A stretch of DNA of 64,000 nucleotides from DATAZK01 sp963731205 (GTDB lineage: Bacteria; Actinomycetota; Actinomycetes; Frankiales; Frankiaceae), in the NCBI GenBank assembly GCA_963731205.1, contig CAVSUJ010000002.1, positions 2,294,001-2,358,000 of the forward strand, in the 5' to 3' direction. A program made the position numbers and the translations under genes. Shown in pieces: positions 16,531 through 26,030 of the stretch (the stretch's first letter is position 1; every line of letters starts with the position of its first letter). A model generated the notes under the pieces. The model saw only the letters and a list, made by a program, of their open reading frames with translations. It did not search any database and was not told where the DNA came from.

Positions 16531-17085
16531 TCAGACCGGCAGCAGGTCGTGCAGGCGGTCTGCCTGCTTCTTCGCGGCCTTCTTGGCGGCTTTCTTGTGG
16601 TCCTTGGCGGTGGCTTTGGCGGCGACCTTCGAGGCCTTGCGCTGGCTGCGCTTGCTGACGCGGGTGGTCTTGCGCCGCAGCGATTCCCGGCCCTCGGTGT
16701 CGACACTCGCGATGAGCAGTCCGCCGAGCATGCTCGCGTTCTTGAAGAAGTGGATCTGGCTGCCGGCGCGTTTGGTCGGATCGGTCTCCTCCCAGAAGCG
16801 GTGGCCGGCCAGGGTGGTGGGCACGATCGAGCCGGCGAGCGCGAGGGCGGAAAGCCGCGGGAACCGGTTCAGCGAGAGCAGCGTCCCCGCCGCGACCTGC
16901 ACGGCGGCATTGACCTTCACCGCCTGCTCGGTCGTGGTGATGTTCAGCTTGTCCATGCCGGGCTTGCTCGGGATGTCGAGCTTTTCGGCCTTGGGCGCCT
17001 TCGCCTCCGGGTGACGGAGCGCGTCGATACCTCCGGAAATGAACGTCGACGCAAGCAGTGGGCGAGCGATCCGGCGAACGAGCAC
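16531..17085 (-). CDS. DoxX-family membrane protein with Lys-rich tail
   Basis: A 184-residue protein beginning VRRIARPLLASTFISGGIDA, then VNAAVQVAAGTLLSLNRFPR and SALALAGSIVPTTLAGHRFW, typical DoxX/SURF4-like helices; HFFKNASMLGGLLIA is the last helix. The final ~50 residues are almost a pure Lys/Arg/Ala tail (KAAKKAAKKQ), unusual for the family and likely to bind acidic surfaces or nucleic acid. Start is GTG 17085 with a GGAGG site five bases upstream. DoxX proteins act in redox or thiosulfate-related membrane processes; the role here is unknown. It lies 79 bases beyond the mftF stop on the same strand. Confidence 0.82.
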   Translation of the reverse strand: MLVRRIARPLLASTFISGGIDALRHPEAKAPKAEKLDIPSKPGMDKLNITTTEQAVKVNAAVQVAAGTLLSLNRFPRLSALALAGSIVPTTLAGHRFWEETDPTKRAGSQIHFFKNASMLGGLLIASVDTEGRESLRRKTTRVSKRSQRKASKVAAKATAKDHKKAAKKAAKKQADRLHDLLPV

Positions 17086-17164
17086 AGCAACCTCCGGTGG
17101 GAAAACAGACGAGCGCTTATCTTCGGCGTGCCACGAGTTGGCGACTTGCAAACGGATTCGCTGA

Positions 17165-18517
17165 TCAGGAGATGTGGGGACGCAGCGCCGCGAAGCTGCG
17201 TTCCCGCAGGCATCCGATCCACACGCCGGCGCCGTAGGCCACATCGTCGGCCGCGCGCAACAGCGTCCAGCGCACCGGGTCGAGCTCGGGCCGAAGGCGC
17301 CGGTACTCGGCCGCCGCGGGGACCAGGAGCGCCGCCGCCGCGAGCTGCCTGCTGCGCCGCCCTCCCGCGATGCTGAGGCCGAGCGCGACTGGGGCATAGG
17401 GGCGCCACAGGGCTTCGCCCATTGCCCGGCCCGCCGCCACGGCGCCGCCTCCGACGAGCTCGGCCGCCAGCGGGAGCGGGCGCTTCACCGGAAGGGAGCG
17501 CCTCAGCCGGGCGGTCGCGACAACGAGTGACGTGGCCGCTGCCCGGGGGTGGCCGGTGGCCAGCAGCGACCACGCGGCGAGTGTCCACCGGTTGATCGCG
17601 AACGGTGCCAAGTTCGCCGGATGGCGTGCCTGCAGTGGGGCGGCTGACGACCCGTAGCTGAAGCGTTGTGCGGCGGCGGCCCGCAGGGTCGTGCGGTGGG
17701 CATGCCCGACGGCGGCCCCCGGCTCGTAGCGCACGGTCCAGCCGGCCTCGATGAGCCGCCAGATCAGGTCCACGTCCTCGCCGTAGCGCAGGCTCTCGTC
17801 GAAGAACGGCCGCTGTGCGCCCAGCGCCGAGCGGCGCAGCAGGAGGGCCGCGGCCGGCAGGTACGACACCCGCGATCCTGGAGCGACGCGAGCCGGCCGG
17901 CCGCCGAGATCGAGCGGAGAACGGACCGCGTCGTAGCGCGCCAGCGTCCTGGAGAGCGCGTTGGACTCGGTATCGGTGCCCCTCGCCGCCACGATCCGGG
18001 GGGCGACCGCTCCCAGCTTCGGATCGATGAAATGGGGGAGCAACGCGCTCAGCCACCCGGTCGGGACCACCACGTCGGAATCGAGCACGGCGATGAACGG
18101 CCGCGACGCTCGGGCGATCCCGGCGTTGCGGGCCGCAGCGGGGCCCTGGGCGGTGGGATGGCGGAGCGCGGCATCGGGCAGCGGATCGCGCGAGCCGTCG
18201 TCGACCACGATGACCTCGAGCGCCGGATCGAGCCCGGCCAGCAGCCGGCGCAGCGCAGGCTCCCGGTCGCGGACCGGAATGACGACGCTCACGTCGGCCG
18301 GGGTCGGGCCGCCCACGGGAGTCGGATGGGCGAAGCCGGCGTCGATCAGCTTCTGCGCCAGCGCCCGGCCACTGGGTAGGTCCCAGTCGCCGCGGGCGAG
18401 GACGCCGCGGGCCTTCTCCGAGAGCGTCAGCAAGCGCCGCGGGGAGCCGCCGAGCAGCACCCGGTCGCCGTCCAGCCGGCGCACCGCGTCATCGAGTCGC
18501 GGTGGCCCGAAGGTCAC
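17165..18517 (-). CDS. mftF: Mycofactocin glycosyltransferase MftF
   Basis: A 450-residue family-2 glycosyltransferase that decorates mycofactocin with glucose units. The N-terminal ~65 residues (RVLLGGSPRRLLTLSEKARG) form the MftF-specific PqqD-like lead; the GT-A domain follows with VSVVIPVRDREPALRRLL, EVIVVDDGSRD, FIAVLDSDVVVPTGWL, and the acceptor-side motif GEDVDLIWRLIEAGW. Hydrophobic helices near the C-terminus suggest membrane association. Start is GTG 18517, seven bases after the etfB stop; a longer frame reads through etfB and is not credible. It is the last gene of the MFT operon and its sequence is unbroken. Confidence 0.92.
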   Translation of the reverse strand: MTFGPPRLDDAVRRLDGDRVLLGGSPRRLLTLSEKARGVLARGDWDLPSGRALAQKLIDAGFAHPTPVGGPTPADVSVVIPVRDREPALRRLLAGLDPALEVIVVDDGSRDPLPDAALRHPTAQGPAAARNAGIARASRPFIAVLDSDVVVPTGWLSALLPHFIDPKLGAVAPRIVAARGTDTESNALSRTLARYDAVRSPLDLGGRPARVAPGSRVSYLPAAALLLRRSALGAQRPFFDESLRYGEDVDLIWRLIEAGWTVRYEPGAAVGHAHRTTLRAAAAQRFSYGSSAAPLQARHPANLAPFAINRWTLAAWSLLATGHPRAAATSLVVATARLRRSLPVKRPLPLAAELVGGGAVAAGRAMGEALWRPYAPVALGLSIAGGRRSRQLAAAALLVPAAAEYRRLRPELDPVRWTLLRAADDVAYGAGVWIGCLRERSFAALRPHIS

Positions 18518-18524
18518 CAGCCCG

Positions 18525-19355
18525 TCACCGGTAGCCGTGTTCGGACAGGTAGGCGAGCAACTCATCGGCGCACGTCGCGGCATCGGCCTCGACGACGCGG
18601 CGGGCCCGGGCCGGCACGAGCATGCCGGACAGCGCCAGCACCCGGTCGCGTGGATCGGCCGCCGTGGGAGCGGCCAGCGCGCCGGCGGGGGCGCGGTAGG
18701 GGCGCAGCCGCTCGTGGATCTCGCCGTGGCCGCCGACCGGCAGGTGCACGACCTCGATCGACGCCCCCCTCGCCGCCAGCACACCGGCCAGCGAGGCCCG
18801 GCGCAGCCTCGGCCCGGCCTGGACCGACAGCACCGCCGGGGCTTGGACCCGCAGCCGCTCGCGGCGCCCACCGTCGAGGCGGCGTTCCACCAGCAGCCCT
18901 GCGCCCTGCGCCGCGATGTCGGTCAGGCCGAGCGCTTGCGCGTACCCGAGCGTCGCGGCGACGAACGCGGGCACCGAGCCGCTGCCCCGGTCGAGGCTGG
19001 CGTCGCCGCACAGCACGTAACGCGCACCGTTGAGGAGCGGCGCGAGCGAGGCGGCGACGTGGGCCGAACCCGCGCCCGGCACGATCTCGACGCGTAACGC
19101 CCGGGTGGCCCCCACGGCCAGAGCCTCGCGCAGCATGGCGTCACACCCGGCCCGGCTCTCCGCCGGCGCAGCGGCGACCACCGCGATCTCCTCGCCGGGC
19201 TCCGCCAGTTGCAGCGCGGATTCCAGGGCGGCGAGGTCGGCGGGGGAGGCGCCGAACGCCCGATCGATCGCGCCGCCGGTCACGAAGGTGGGTTCACCGG
19301 TGAGCGGGTCGATCTCGACGCGCAGGTCGACGAGCTTCTGCAGGACGGCGATCAT
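18525..19355 (-). CDS. etfB: Mycofactocin-associated electron transfer flavoprotein, beta subunit
   Basis: A 276-residue ETF beta-type protein: IAVLQKLVDLRVEIDPLTGE at the N-terminus, ALQLAEPGEEIAVVAAAPAE, a VLCGDASLDRGSGSVPAFVA loop matching the ETF nucleotide-binding region, and LTDIAAQGAGLLVERRLDGG, then APAVLSVQAGPRLRRASLAG. It pairs with EtfA to carry two electrons via FAD to a membrane quinone reductase. It is somewhat divergent from fatty-acid-oxidation ETF, as expected for the MFT-associated type. It follows fixX by 18 bases and precedes mftF by 7. Confidence 0.88.
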   Translation of the reverse strand: MIAVLQKLVDLRVEIDPLTGEPTFVTGGAIDRAFGASPADLAALESALQLAEPGEEIAVVAAAPAESRAGCDAMLREALAVGATRALRVEIVPGAGSAHVAASLAPLLNGARYVLCGDASLDRGSGSVPAFVAATLGYAQALGLTDIAAQGAGLLVERRLDGGRRERLRVQAPAVLSVQAGPRLRRASLAGVLAARGASIEVVHLPVGGHGEIHERLRPYRAPAGALAAPTAADPRDRVLALSGMLVPARARRVVEADAATCADELLAYLSEHGYR

Positions 19356-19373
19356 GATCGGCTCATGACGTGC

Positions 19374-19715
19374 TCACGCCCGCCGGTAGGCGACGCCGGC
19401 GCCGCCCTCGGGATAGGTCCAGGTGAGCGCGCCCTCGGCGTTGCAGACCAGGTAGCAGGTGCCGCACTCGAAGCACTGCTCGTAGTTGAAGAGCACGCCG
19501 CCGTCGCTCGTCGGGACGAAAAGGCCTGCAGGACAAGCAGTTACGCACGCCTTCGTGGTGCACGAGCGGCACACGTCGGTGTCGACCGTGATGTGTGCGG
19601 TGGGTGCGACGCGGAAGTCGATGGTCGCCATCCGGTCCTCGAAGGACGGCCCGTCGAACGCACGCGCCGCATCGGGCGGCAGGTACGTCGGCAGCGGCAG
19701 GTTCGTGGTGCTCAT
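19374..19715 (-). CDS. fixX: FixX-like ferredoxin
   Basis: A 113-residue ferredoxin partner of FixC. Two cysteine motifs are seen: CRSCTTKACVTACP and CFECGTCYLVC, enough for one or two Fe-S clusters, with NAEGALTWTYPEGGAGV closing the domain exactly as in FixX/ETF-QO ferredoxins. The N-terminal 40 residues (YLPPDAARAFDGPSFEDR) are an extension. It probably relays electrons from the ETF/FixC flavin to quinone. The start overlaps the fixC stop by ATGA. Confidence 0.92.
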   Translation of the reverse strand: MSTTNLPLPTYLPPDAARAFDGPSFEDRMATIDFRVAPTAHITVDTDVCRSCTTKACVTACPAGLFVPTSDGGVLFNYEQCFECGTCYLVCNAEGALTWTYPEGGAGVAYRRA

Positions 19716-21034
19716 CCGAAGCTCCGTAGCGTCACGTAGGCGTCATGGGCGAGGTCGCGGATGCGTAGCCCCGATCGTTTGATGTTTTCGCGGGCGACGC
19801 GGACCGCGCCGGGCTTGGGAGCCGGGTTGTCCACCGTGAACATCCGCTCGACGACGTCGCAGGCGAGCTTGGGGTAGAGCTGCTGCATCCGCTGCGACAT
19901 CAGGAGCTCCGGTACCCGCCGCAGCTTCTTGTGGTCGGCGAGGACGAAGTTCGATTCGAGTTGGCGCCGATACGCGCTAAGTCTCGTGGCACTCACGTCG
20001 CCGGCGGTGAGAGCGTCGTGCGCGACCTCACCGGCGGCCATTCCCGAACCGATCGCGAAGTTGACGCCTTCCAGCCAGATGCCCGCCGCCAGGCACAGCG
20101 CCGCCGCGTCGCCCGCGACGAGCAGCCCGTCAGTGGCGATCTCGGGCATGGTGTCGTAGCCGCCCTCGGGGATCAGGTGGGCGCTGTACTCCTTGAGCTC
20201 GCCGCCCTCGACGAGGGGCGCGATCGCGGGATGGGCCTTCAGTCCAGCGATCAGTTCCTCGGGGCGCACCTTGGCTGCGGCGAGCGCGTTCACGCTCACG
20301 ACGACCCCCACCGAGACGGTGTCGAGATTGGTGTAGACGAATCCGCCGCCCGGGATTCCCCTTGTGCAGCCGACGATTTCGATGTCGACGCCGTCGGTGC
20401 CGCGCACTCCGAAGCGTGCCTCGAGCTCCTCGCGGGGGATGGCGAGGACCTCCTTCGCGCCGAGCGTGAAGTTCTCCGCGGAGAAGTTCGGATACAGCCC
20501 GGCGGACTTCGCGAGGAAGCTGTTGACGCCGTCGCAGGCGATGACGAGCGAGGCGCGCAGATCACCGCCTGGCCGGTCGGTCGTGACGCCGTTGATGCGT
20601 CCGGACTCATCGCGCAGGAGGCCGGTCGCGGTTGTGCTCGTGAGCAGGACCGCGCCCGCGGCTTCGGCCTTTCCGGCGAGCCAGCCGTCGAAATCGGCCC
20701 GGTAGGTGGTCGCTCCGTTGTACGGCGCCTCACCCCAGGCGGTGGTGCGGTAGTCGACCGTAAGGGCCTGCGAGCCGGTGACGATCATCGTCTGGCGGCG
20801 GGTGATCCAGCGCTGCATCGGCGCCTCGTCATACCAGCCCGGGATCAGGTCGTCGAGCACCCGGCCGTAGACCACACCGCCGTACATGTTCTTGCTGCCC
20901 GGGTAGGGACCGCGTTCCAGGAGCGCGACCCGTCGGCCCGCCCTGGCGAGGGTGAGCGCGGCCGCCGATCCGGCAGGACCCGCGCCGACGACGACGACGT
21001 CGAAATCCATTGCGGATGCTGGACTTTCAGACAC
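19712..21034 (-). CDS. fixC: FixC-like FAD-dependent ETF:quinone oxidoreductase
   Basis: A 440-residue flavoprotein with N-terminal FAD site VVVVGAGPAGSAAALTLARA, substrate-side motif GPYPGSKNMYGGVVYGRVLD, and GLLVAGDAAALCLAAGIWLE, the second FAD motif. The C-terminal 110 residues lack cysteines, consistent with the Fe-S domain being supplied by FixX encoded immediately downstream. The enzyme is expected at the inner face of the membrane, passing ETF electrons to menaquinone. The start overlaps the end of etfA by eight bases. The gene is intact. Confidence 0.92.
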   Translation of the reverse strand: MSESPASAMDFDVVVVGAGPAGSAAALTLARAGRRVALLERGPYPGSKNMYGGVVYGRVLDDLIPGWYDEAPMQRWITRRQTMIVTGSQALTVDYRTTAWGEAPYNGATTYRADFDGWLAGKAEAAGAVLLTSTTATGLLRDESGRINGVTTDRPGGDLRASLVIACDGVNSFLAKSAGLYPNFSAENFTLGAKEVLAIPREELEARFGVRGTDGVDIEIVGCTRGIPGGGFVYTNLDTVSVGVVVSVNALAAAKVRPEELIAGLKAHPAIAPLVEGGELKEYSAHLIPEGGYDTMPEIATDGLLVAGDAAALCLAAGIWLEGVNFAIGSGMAAGEVAHDALTAGDVSATRLSAYRRQLESNFVLADHKKLRRVPELLMSQRMQQLYPKLACDVVERMFTVDNPAPKPGAVRVARENIKRSGLRIRDLAHDAYVTLRSFG

Positions 21035-21980
21035 CGGCGTGCACCTCCAGTCGCGCCGCGAGCGCGGCGAGCAGTTCGCCGACGTCGCACACCAGTGCCA
21101 GCTCCGCCCGGCTCATCATCGGGCAGCTGGCATCGAGGTTCGCGGCCACGACATGGCGCGGATCCCCGAGGCCCGTCAGGTGCTGGACGGCACCGGAAAT
21201 GCCGATGGCGACGTAAAGATCGGGGTCGACCGTCACGCCCGTGGTGCCGATGTAGCGCGCCTGATCCACCCAGCCGAGGTCGGCCGCGAGCCGGGTCGCG
21301 CCGAGCGAGGCCGAGAGGGCTTTCGCGATGCGCTCGAGCAGTTCGAACGCCTCGGGTCCGCCGAGGCCGGCGCCGCCGGCGATGATCCGGCGCGCCTCGG
21401 AAAGGTCGACGGTCGCCGGATCCGCCGGGATCAGCGCCACGAGTTCGGCGTCGGCTGTGGTGGGCGGCGGCGCGAGCGGGAAGCTGAGCTCGCGGTAGGT
21501 CGCTCCGCGGGTGGCCGGCAAAGGGGTCTGTGCGGTGTTGGGCAGCCGGGTCAGGATGGCGCGCGGGTCGACCGCAACCTCCGCGAGCGCAGCGCCTTCC
21601 CACCGCGGGACGAGAGCGACGCCATCGCGGACCTCGAGCGCACCGGCGACCAGTGGCCGGTCCAGCGTGACCGCCAGCCGGGGTGCCAGATCACGCCCGT
21701 CCGGGGATGCCGGCAGCACGATCTGCCCGGCGCTGCGCAGGAGCGGCGCCAGCTGCTCGGCCCAGCTCCCGGGCGCGTACGGGCCGACGTCCCAGCCCCA
21801 TACCGTGAGGGCGGCGGGAAGTGCGGCGGCCGCGTCGGCGCAACCGGTGCCCATCAGCACGGTCAGCCCGCCGGGGCCGACCTCCCACGCGACATCCGCG
21901 CCGCCCAGGGGCAAGGCCCCGTCGCGGACCGGAATCACCGCGACAGCGCTGCCCGGCCCAGGCCCGGTCGGGGTGCTCAC
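21027..21980 (-). CDS. etfA: Mycofactocin-associated electron transfer flavoprotein, alpha subunit
   Basis: A 317-residue ETF alpha protein. The C-terminal FAD domain is clear: IAGGAGLGGPEAFELLERIA, DQARYIGTTGVTVDPDLYVA, GISGAVQHLTGLGDPRHVVA and NLDASCPMMSRAELALVCDV. The N-terminal half is divergent and Ala/Leu-rich. It partners EtfB encoded downstream of fixCX. The GTG start overlaps the stop of the preceding OYE gene (GTGA), indicating translational coupling within one operon. Confidence 0.9.
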   Translation of the reverse strand: MSTPTGPGPGSAVAVIPVRDGALPLGGADVAWEVGPGGLTVLMGTGCADAAAALPAALTVWGWDVGPYAPGSWAEQLAPLLRSAGQIVLPASPDGRDLAPRLAVTLDRPLVAGALEVRDGVALVPRWEGAALAEVAVDPRAILTRLPNTAQTPLPATRGATYRELSFPLAPPPTTADAELVALIPADPATVDLSEARRIIAGGAGLGGPEAFELLERIAKALSASLGATRLAADLGWVDQARYIGTTGVTVDPDLYVAIGISGAVQHLTGLGDPRHVVAANLDASCPMMSRAELALVCDVGELLAALAARLEVHAGV

Positions 21981-23961
21981 AGCGCGGCTCCGACGCGCTC
22001 GCCGTCGATGACGGCCGCATGGGCCCGGCGCGGAGCCAGCGCGTCGCCGATCCGGTGGACCTTGATCCCGAGCTCACGCGAGACGGCCTTGAGCTCGCGG
22101 TAGAGCCCGTCGACGGGCGCCGGCGGGACAGCGAGCACGATCCAGTCGGCGCGACGCGACGCCATCGTGCCGGTCGGGTGGTGCAGCACCGAGAGCGCAC
22201 CGTCGTCGTCGAAACCCATGATCACGCTGTCGGGTGTCTGCGTGATCCCCTTGGCGGCGGCGCGGATGTTCCAGCCCTCGAGGTCGAGCGTGATGCCCAG
22301 ATCCTGGGCGACGACCATTCCCGGGGTGAGTACCTCGACGCTCGCAGCCGCGATCGGCCAGCAGCTCCGCCACCGACGTCGACTGGTGGAAGCCGAGCTC
22401 GTCGATGAGCAGCACGGAGCCCGTCGGATGGGCCTTGCCCTCCAGCACATCACGCACGTCGCAGGTCGGGATGGGCGGTTCAGCGGGCATCCAGGGCGGG
22501 CGCGAGGGCGTCGCCCCCGTCGCGATCACGACCGCGTCCGGTCGCAGCCGCCGGACCATCGCGAGGTCGACGGTCACACCGCATTCGAGACTGCCGCCGA
22601 CCCGCTTGAGCTCGGCCTCCTGATTGCGTACGAGATCGCCGAACTCGGCGCGCGACGCGACGCCGGCCGCGATCCGCACCTGACCGCCAGGCGGCGGGTG
22701 CCGCCTCGTAGACCGTGACCTGATGGCCGTGCTGCGCCGCAGCGATACCTGCCTGCAGGCCGGCCGGTCCGGCGCCGACGACCACCACCGTGCGCGGCCG
22801 CAGGGTCGGTGCGGCGAGTGGCAGCGCACCCACGACCGACTCGCGTCCGGTGCGCGGCGCTCTCGATGCAGCCGAGCCAGCGATTCAGGCCCATGCGCCC
22901 GACGCATTCCTGGTTGCACGACAGGCAGAGCCGGACGTCCTCGCCGTGGCCGGAGCGCGACTTGCGGGCGAAGTCGGGGTCGGCGATCTGGCCGCGGACG
23001 ACGCCGACCATGTCGCACTGTCCCGCCGCGATCGCGCGGTCGGCCTGCAGCGCGTCCTTGAACCGTCCGACGCCGACCACCGGCAGCCGGGTCGCGCGGC
23101 GCAGCGCGGCGGGGATGAAGAGCGCGTACCCGGGGCGCACCGCCATGCGAGGCTTCGATCATGTAGAGCGTCTGCGTCGCGACGCCGATCGAGGTGTTCA
23201 GGTAGTCGACGTGACCGCTCGCCTCGACGAGTTTCGGCGACCTCGACAGCCTCGTCGATGGTGGTGCCGCCCTCGATCAGCTCGTCGCCGCACAGCCGCA
23301 CGCCGAGCGCCATGTCGCGGCCGATCGCCTCGCGTACGGCAGCAACGAGTTCCAGCAGCAGCCGCGCGCGGTTGTCGAGCGAGCCGCCCCACCGGTCGGT
23401 ACGCACGTTGGTCGCGGGGGACAGGAAGCCGCGCACGATCGAGCTGTGCGAGCACTGCAGCTCGATCCCGTCGAAGCCGCCGTCACGGCAGTGCTCGGCG
23501 ACGAGGGCGTAACCCGCAATGATTTCAGCGATTTCGCGCTCGTCGACCTCCTTCGGCACCTCGCGAAAGAGCGGGTCGGCGACGGGTGAGGGCGCCCAGA
23601 CCGGCAGCCGCGTGTACATGCCCGACGCCTGCCCGCCGTTGTGGTTGATCTGCGCGAAGATCGGCGTGTTGTGGCGGTGGACGGCGTCGGTGATGCGCCG
23701 GTAGCCCGGGATGACCGCCGGGTGGAAGCCGTGGATCAGCTTCTCGTACGGCCAGTCGGTCGGGTGGGTCGAATGCTCTTCGGTGATGATCAGCCCGGCG
23801 CCGCCGCGCGCCCGCGCCGCGTAGTAGTCCGCGTGCTGACGGGTCGGGAGGCCGTCCTCGGCGTAGTTCGTCAGGTGGGCGCTGAAGACGATGCGGTTGG
23901 CGATCGTCACCGGGCCGAGGCGCAGCGGGGTGAAGACGTGCTTGTAACGGCTGCCGCTCAT
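21977..23961 (-). CDS. Mycofactocin-system FadH/OYE-family oxidoreductase, copy A (five frameshifts)
   Basis: A ~659-residue flavoenzyme of the 2,4-dienoyl-CoA reductase/Old Yellow Enzyme type. N-terminal TIM barrel: YKHVFTPLRLGPVTIANRIV, GGAGLIITEEHSTHPTDWPY, GFDGIELQCSHSSIVRGFLS. Then the 4Fe-4S cysteines CLSCNQECVGR, the FAD domain VVVVGAGPAGLQAGIAAAQH and the NAD-side PDAVVIATGATPSRP. The frame is broken near 23235, 23147, 22858, 22695 and 22350; each break is explained by one extra base, and removing all five gives exactly 660 codons. Its ATG overlaps the end of copy B and its stop overlaps etfA. It likely transfers hydride/electrons between NAD(P)H or MFT, flavin and an unsaturated substrate. 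Confidence 0.85.
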
Positions 23962-25915
23962 CCGACCGCCTCGCTTCAGGGACTCCGCCGCGCGCCGGCC
24001 TTCGAGCACCGCCTCGTAGATGGTGCGGGGGGCGACGGCATCGCCGGCACGCGTCAGCTGCGGACGGGCCCGCCACAGCGCGTCGGCAGGGAGCCGGTGG
24101 CCGGCGTCGACCACGAGCGAGGCTTTGACTTCGCGCGCCTCACCGGTGAAACGGTCGACCAGATCCGCGACGCCCGGCCGCACGCCCGACGAGCACGCTG
24201 CGCCGGATGAGCGTGACGCCCGCCGCCTGCAAGCGGGTGCCGGCGGGGGCGAGGTCGCCGGAGCGGGCCAGCTCGTTGCCGACCAGCAGGTCCGGGGTCA
24301 CGAGCGTGACCTCGATCCCTGCTGCCACGAGGGTCTCGGCGACGCTGATGCCGACGGGACCGCCGATGGGATCCCAGACCAGGATCGGACCGTCGGGCAG
24401 CGCTTGCTCGAGGTGTGACGCGAGCAGCTCGTCCGGCGCCGACGACGGCGGTTCACAGTCACGGCCTCACTTTCGAGCGTGTACGCGCGAGCGCCCGGCC
24501 TGGCCGCCGTTGCAGAGCACGACCCGTTCGCCTGCTGCCTCAGCCTGGTCGAGGTAGGCCGGGTCGGCCTCGACGCCGAGTTCGAATGCTCACGCCGAGC
24601 CGGCGGCACTCGGCGTCGAGCCAGTCGACGATCGCGCTGCAGCCGCTCGCGTCCCGCGGCCGCGGCGGCGATACGCACGGCGCCGCCCGTGCGTCGGGCG
24701 CGGTCGATCACGCGTACCCGATGGCCGGCGACGGCAGCGGCGCGGGCGGTCTCCAGCCCGGCGGGTCCGGCGCCGACGACGAGCACGTCCTGCGCGCGCC
24801 GGGCGGGCAGGATCGCGTCGGGCTCGCTCGTCTCGTAGCCGCTGGAGGGCTCGACGACGCAGCTGACGAGCATGTTGCGGGGATCGCGGACGATGCAGGT
24901 CTGGTTGCACAGGATGCACGGCCGCGGGCTCTCGCCGGTCGCGGCTTTGCGGGCGAGGTCAGGGTCGGCGAGCTGGGCGCGGGTCATCTCGACGAGGTCG
25001 GCGGCGCCGGAGGTGATGGCGGCCTCGGCATCAGCGAGGTCGACGACCGAGCCCTGCAGCACGACCGGGACGCCGACCCCGGACCGCACGGTGCGGGCGA
25101 GATCGGTGTTGAACGCCGGCGGCGTGTGGCCGTCGGGCCGGGTGGCGGCGACCGAGAAGATCGAGTCCGCGCACGACGGCGACGTAGTCGACGAGACCGG
25201 CGCTTCGCGAGCTCGGCGGCGACGGCCGTGGCGGACTCCGGGGTGAGCCCGGCCCAGGGGGCGAGCTCGTCGCACGACAGCCGCAGCCCGACGATGCCGC
25301 CGCCCGGCTTCGGCTCGCGACGGCGGCCAGCACCTCGCGGGCGAAGCGGATCTTGTCGGTGCCGTACTCGTCGCCGCGCAGGTTGGTCAGGCCGGACAGG
25401 AACTGGCGGATCAGGCTGTGCTGGCCGGCGTTGATCTCGACGCCCGCGCAGCCCGCGTCCATCGCGATCCGGGTGGCCGTCCGCGAAACCGGCGACGACG
25501 GCCTCGATGTCGTCGTCCTCCATCTCCTTCGGCACCTCGCGGCCCGCGACCTCGGGCACCGGCGACGGCCCCCACAGCTCGCGCTGCGAATAGGCGCTGC
25601 TGCCCTGCAGCCCGGCGTGACCGAGCCCGGCGAGGACGGCCGTGCCGTGGGGCGTGCACGCCTCGACGATGGCCGCCCAGCCCGGCGCCGCACTCGGTCG
25701 CCAGCGGCGCGCGCTCGTACGGCCAGTCCAGCGGGTGGACGCTGGCGATCTCGGTGACGATGAGCCCGCAGCCGCCCGGCCGCCCGCCGCGCGTAGTACG
25801 CGACGTGACGCTCGCTGATGGCCCGGCCGCGGCCCAGGTTGGTCTCGTGGGGACCGAACATGAGCCGGTTGGCGAGGGACCGCCCTCCGAGCGTCACCGG
25901 GTCGAGAAGCTGCAC
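23958..25915 (-). CDS. Mycofactocin-system FadH/OYE-family oxidoreductase, copy B (about 13 frameshifts)
   Basis: A tandem paralogue of copy A, ~648 residues after correction. Recognisable pieces in order: LLDPVTLGGRSLANRLMFGP, VTEIASVHPLDWPYERAPLA, QHSLIRQFLSGLTNLRGDEY, the Fe-S cysteines CILCNQTCIVRD, the FAD motif VLVVGAGPAGLETARAAAVA, and the C-terminal VADLVDRFTGEAREVKASLV. I count about 12 extra bases and one missing base; with these corrected the length is 649 codons and the stop overlaps the start of copy A by ATGA. Start is GTG 25915 with only a weak ribosome-binding site. Read uncorrected it would fuse in frame with copy A, which I consider an artefact. Confidence 0.8.
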
Positions 25916-26030
25916 CGCTCTACTAGACCATGACGCGCGCGTAGCTGCGCTGGCCAGCGCATATCGGGTCGCACGTGAGACGCGTCGAATTCGCGCTCGT
26001 CGGGCAGCCTCTTGGCGGTGGCGATCGCGG

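Noticed and set aside
22885..24183. An in-frame fusion of OYE copy B to copy A
   Set aside because: The fusion appears only because of the local indels. Removing one base just before the copy A start produces a stop overlapping its ATG (ATGA), which matches the spacing of the other genes in the operon.
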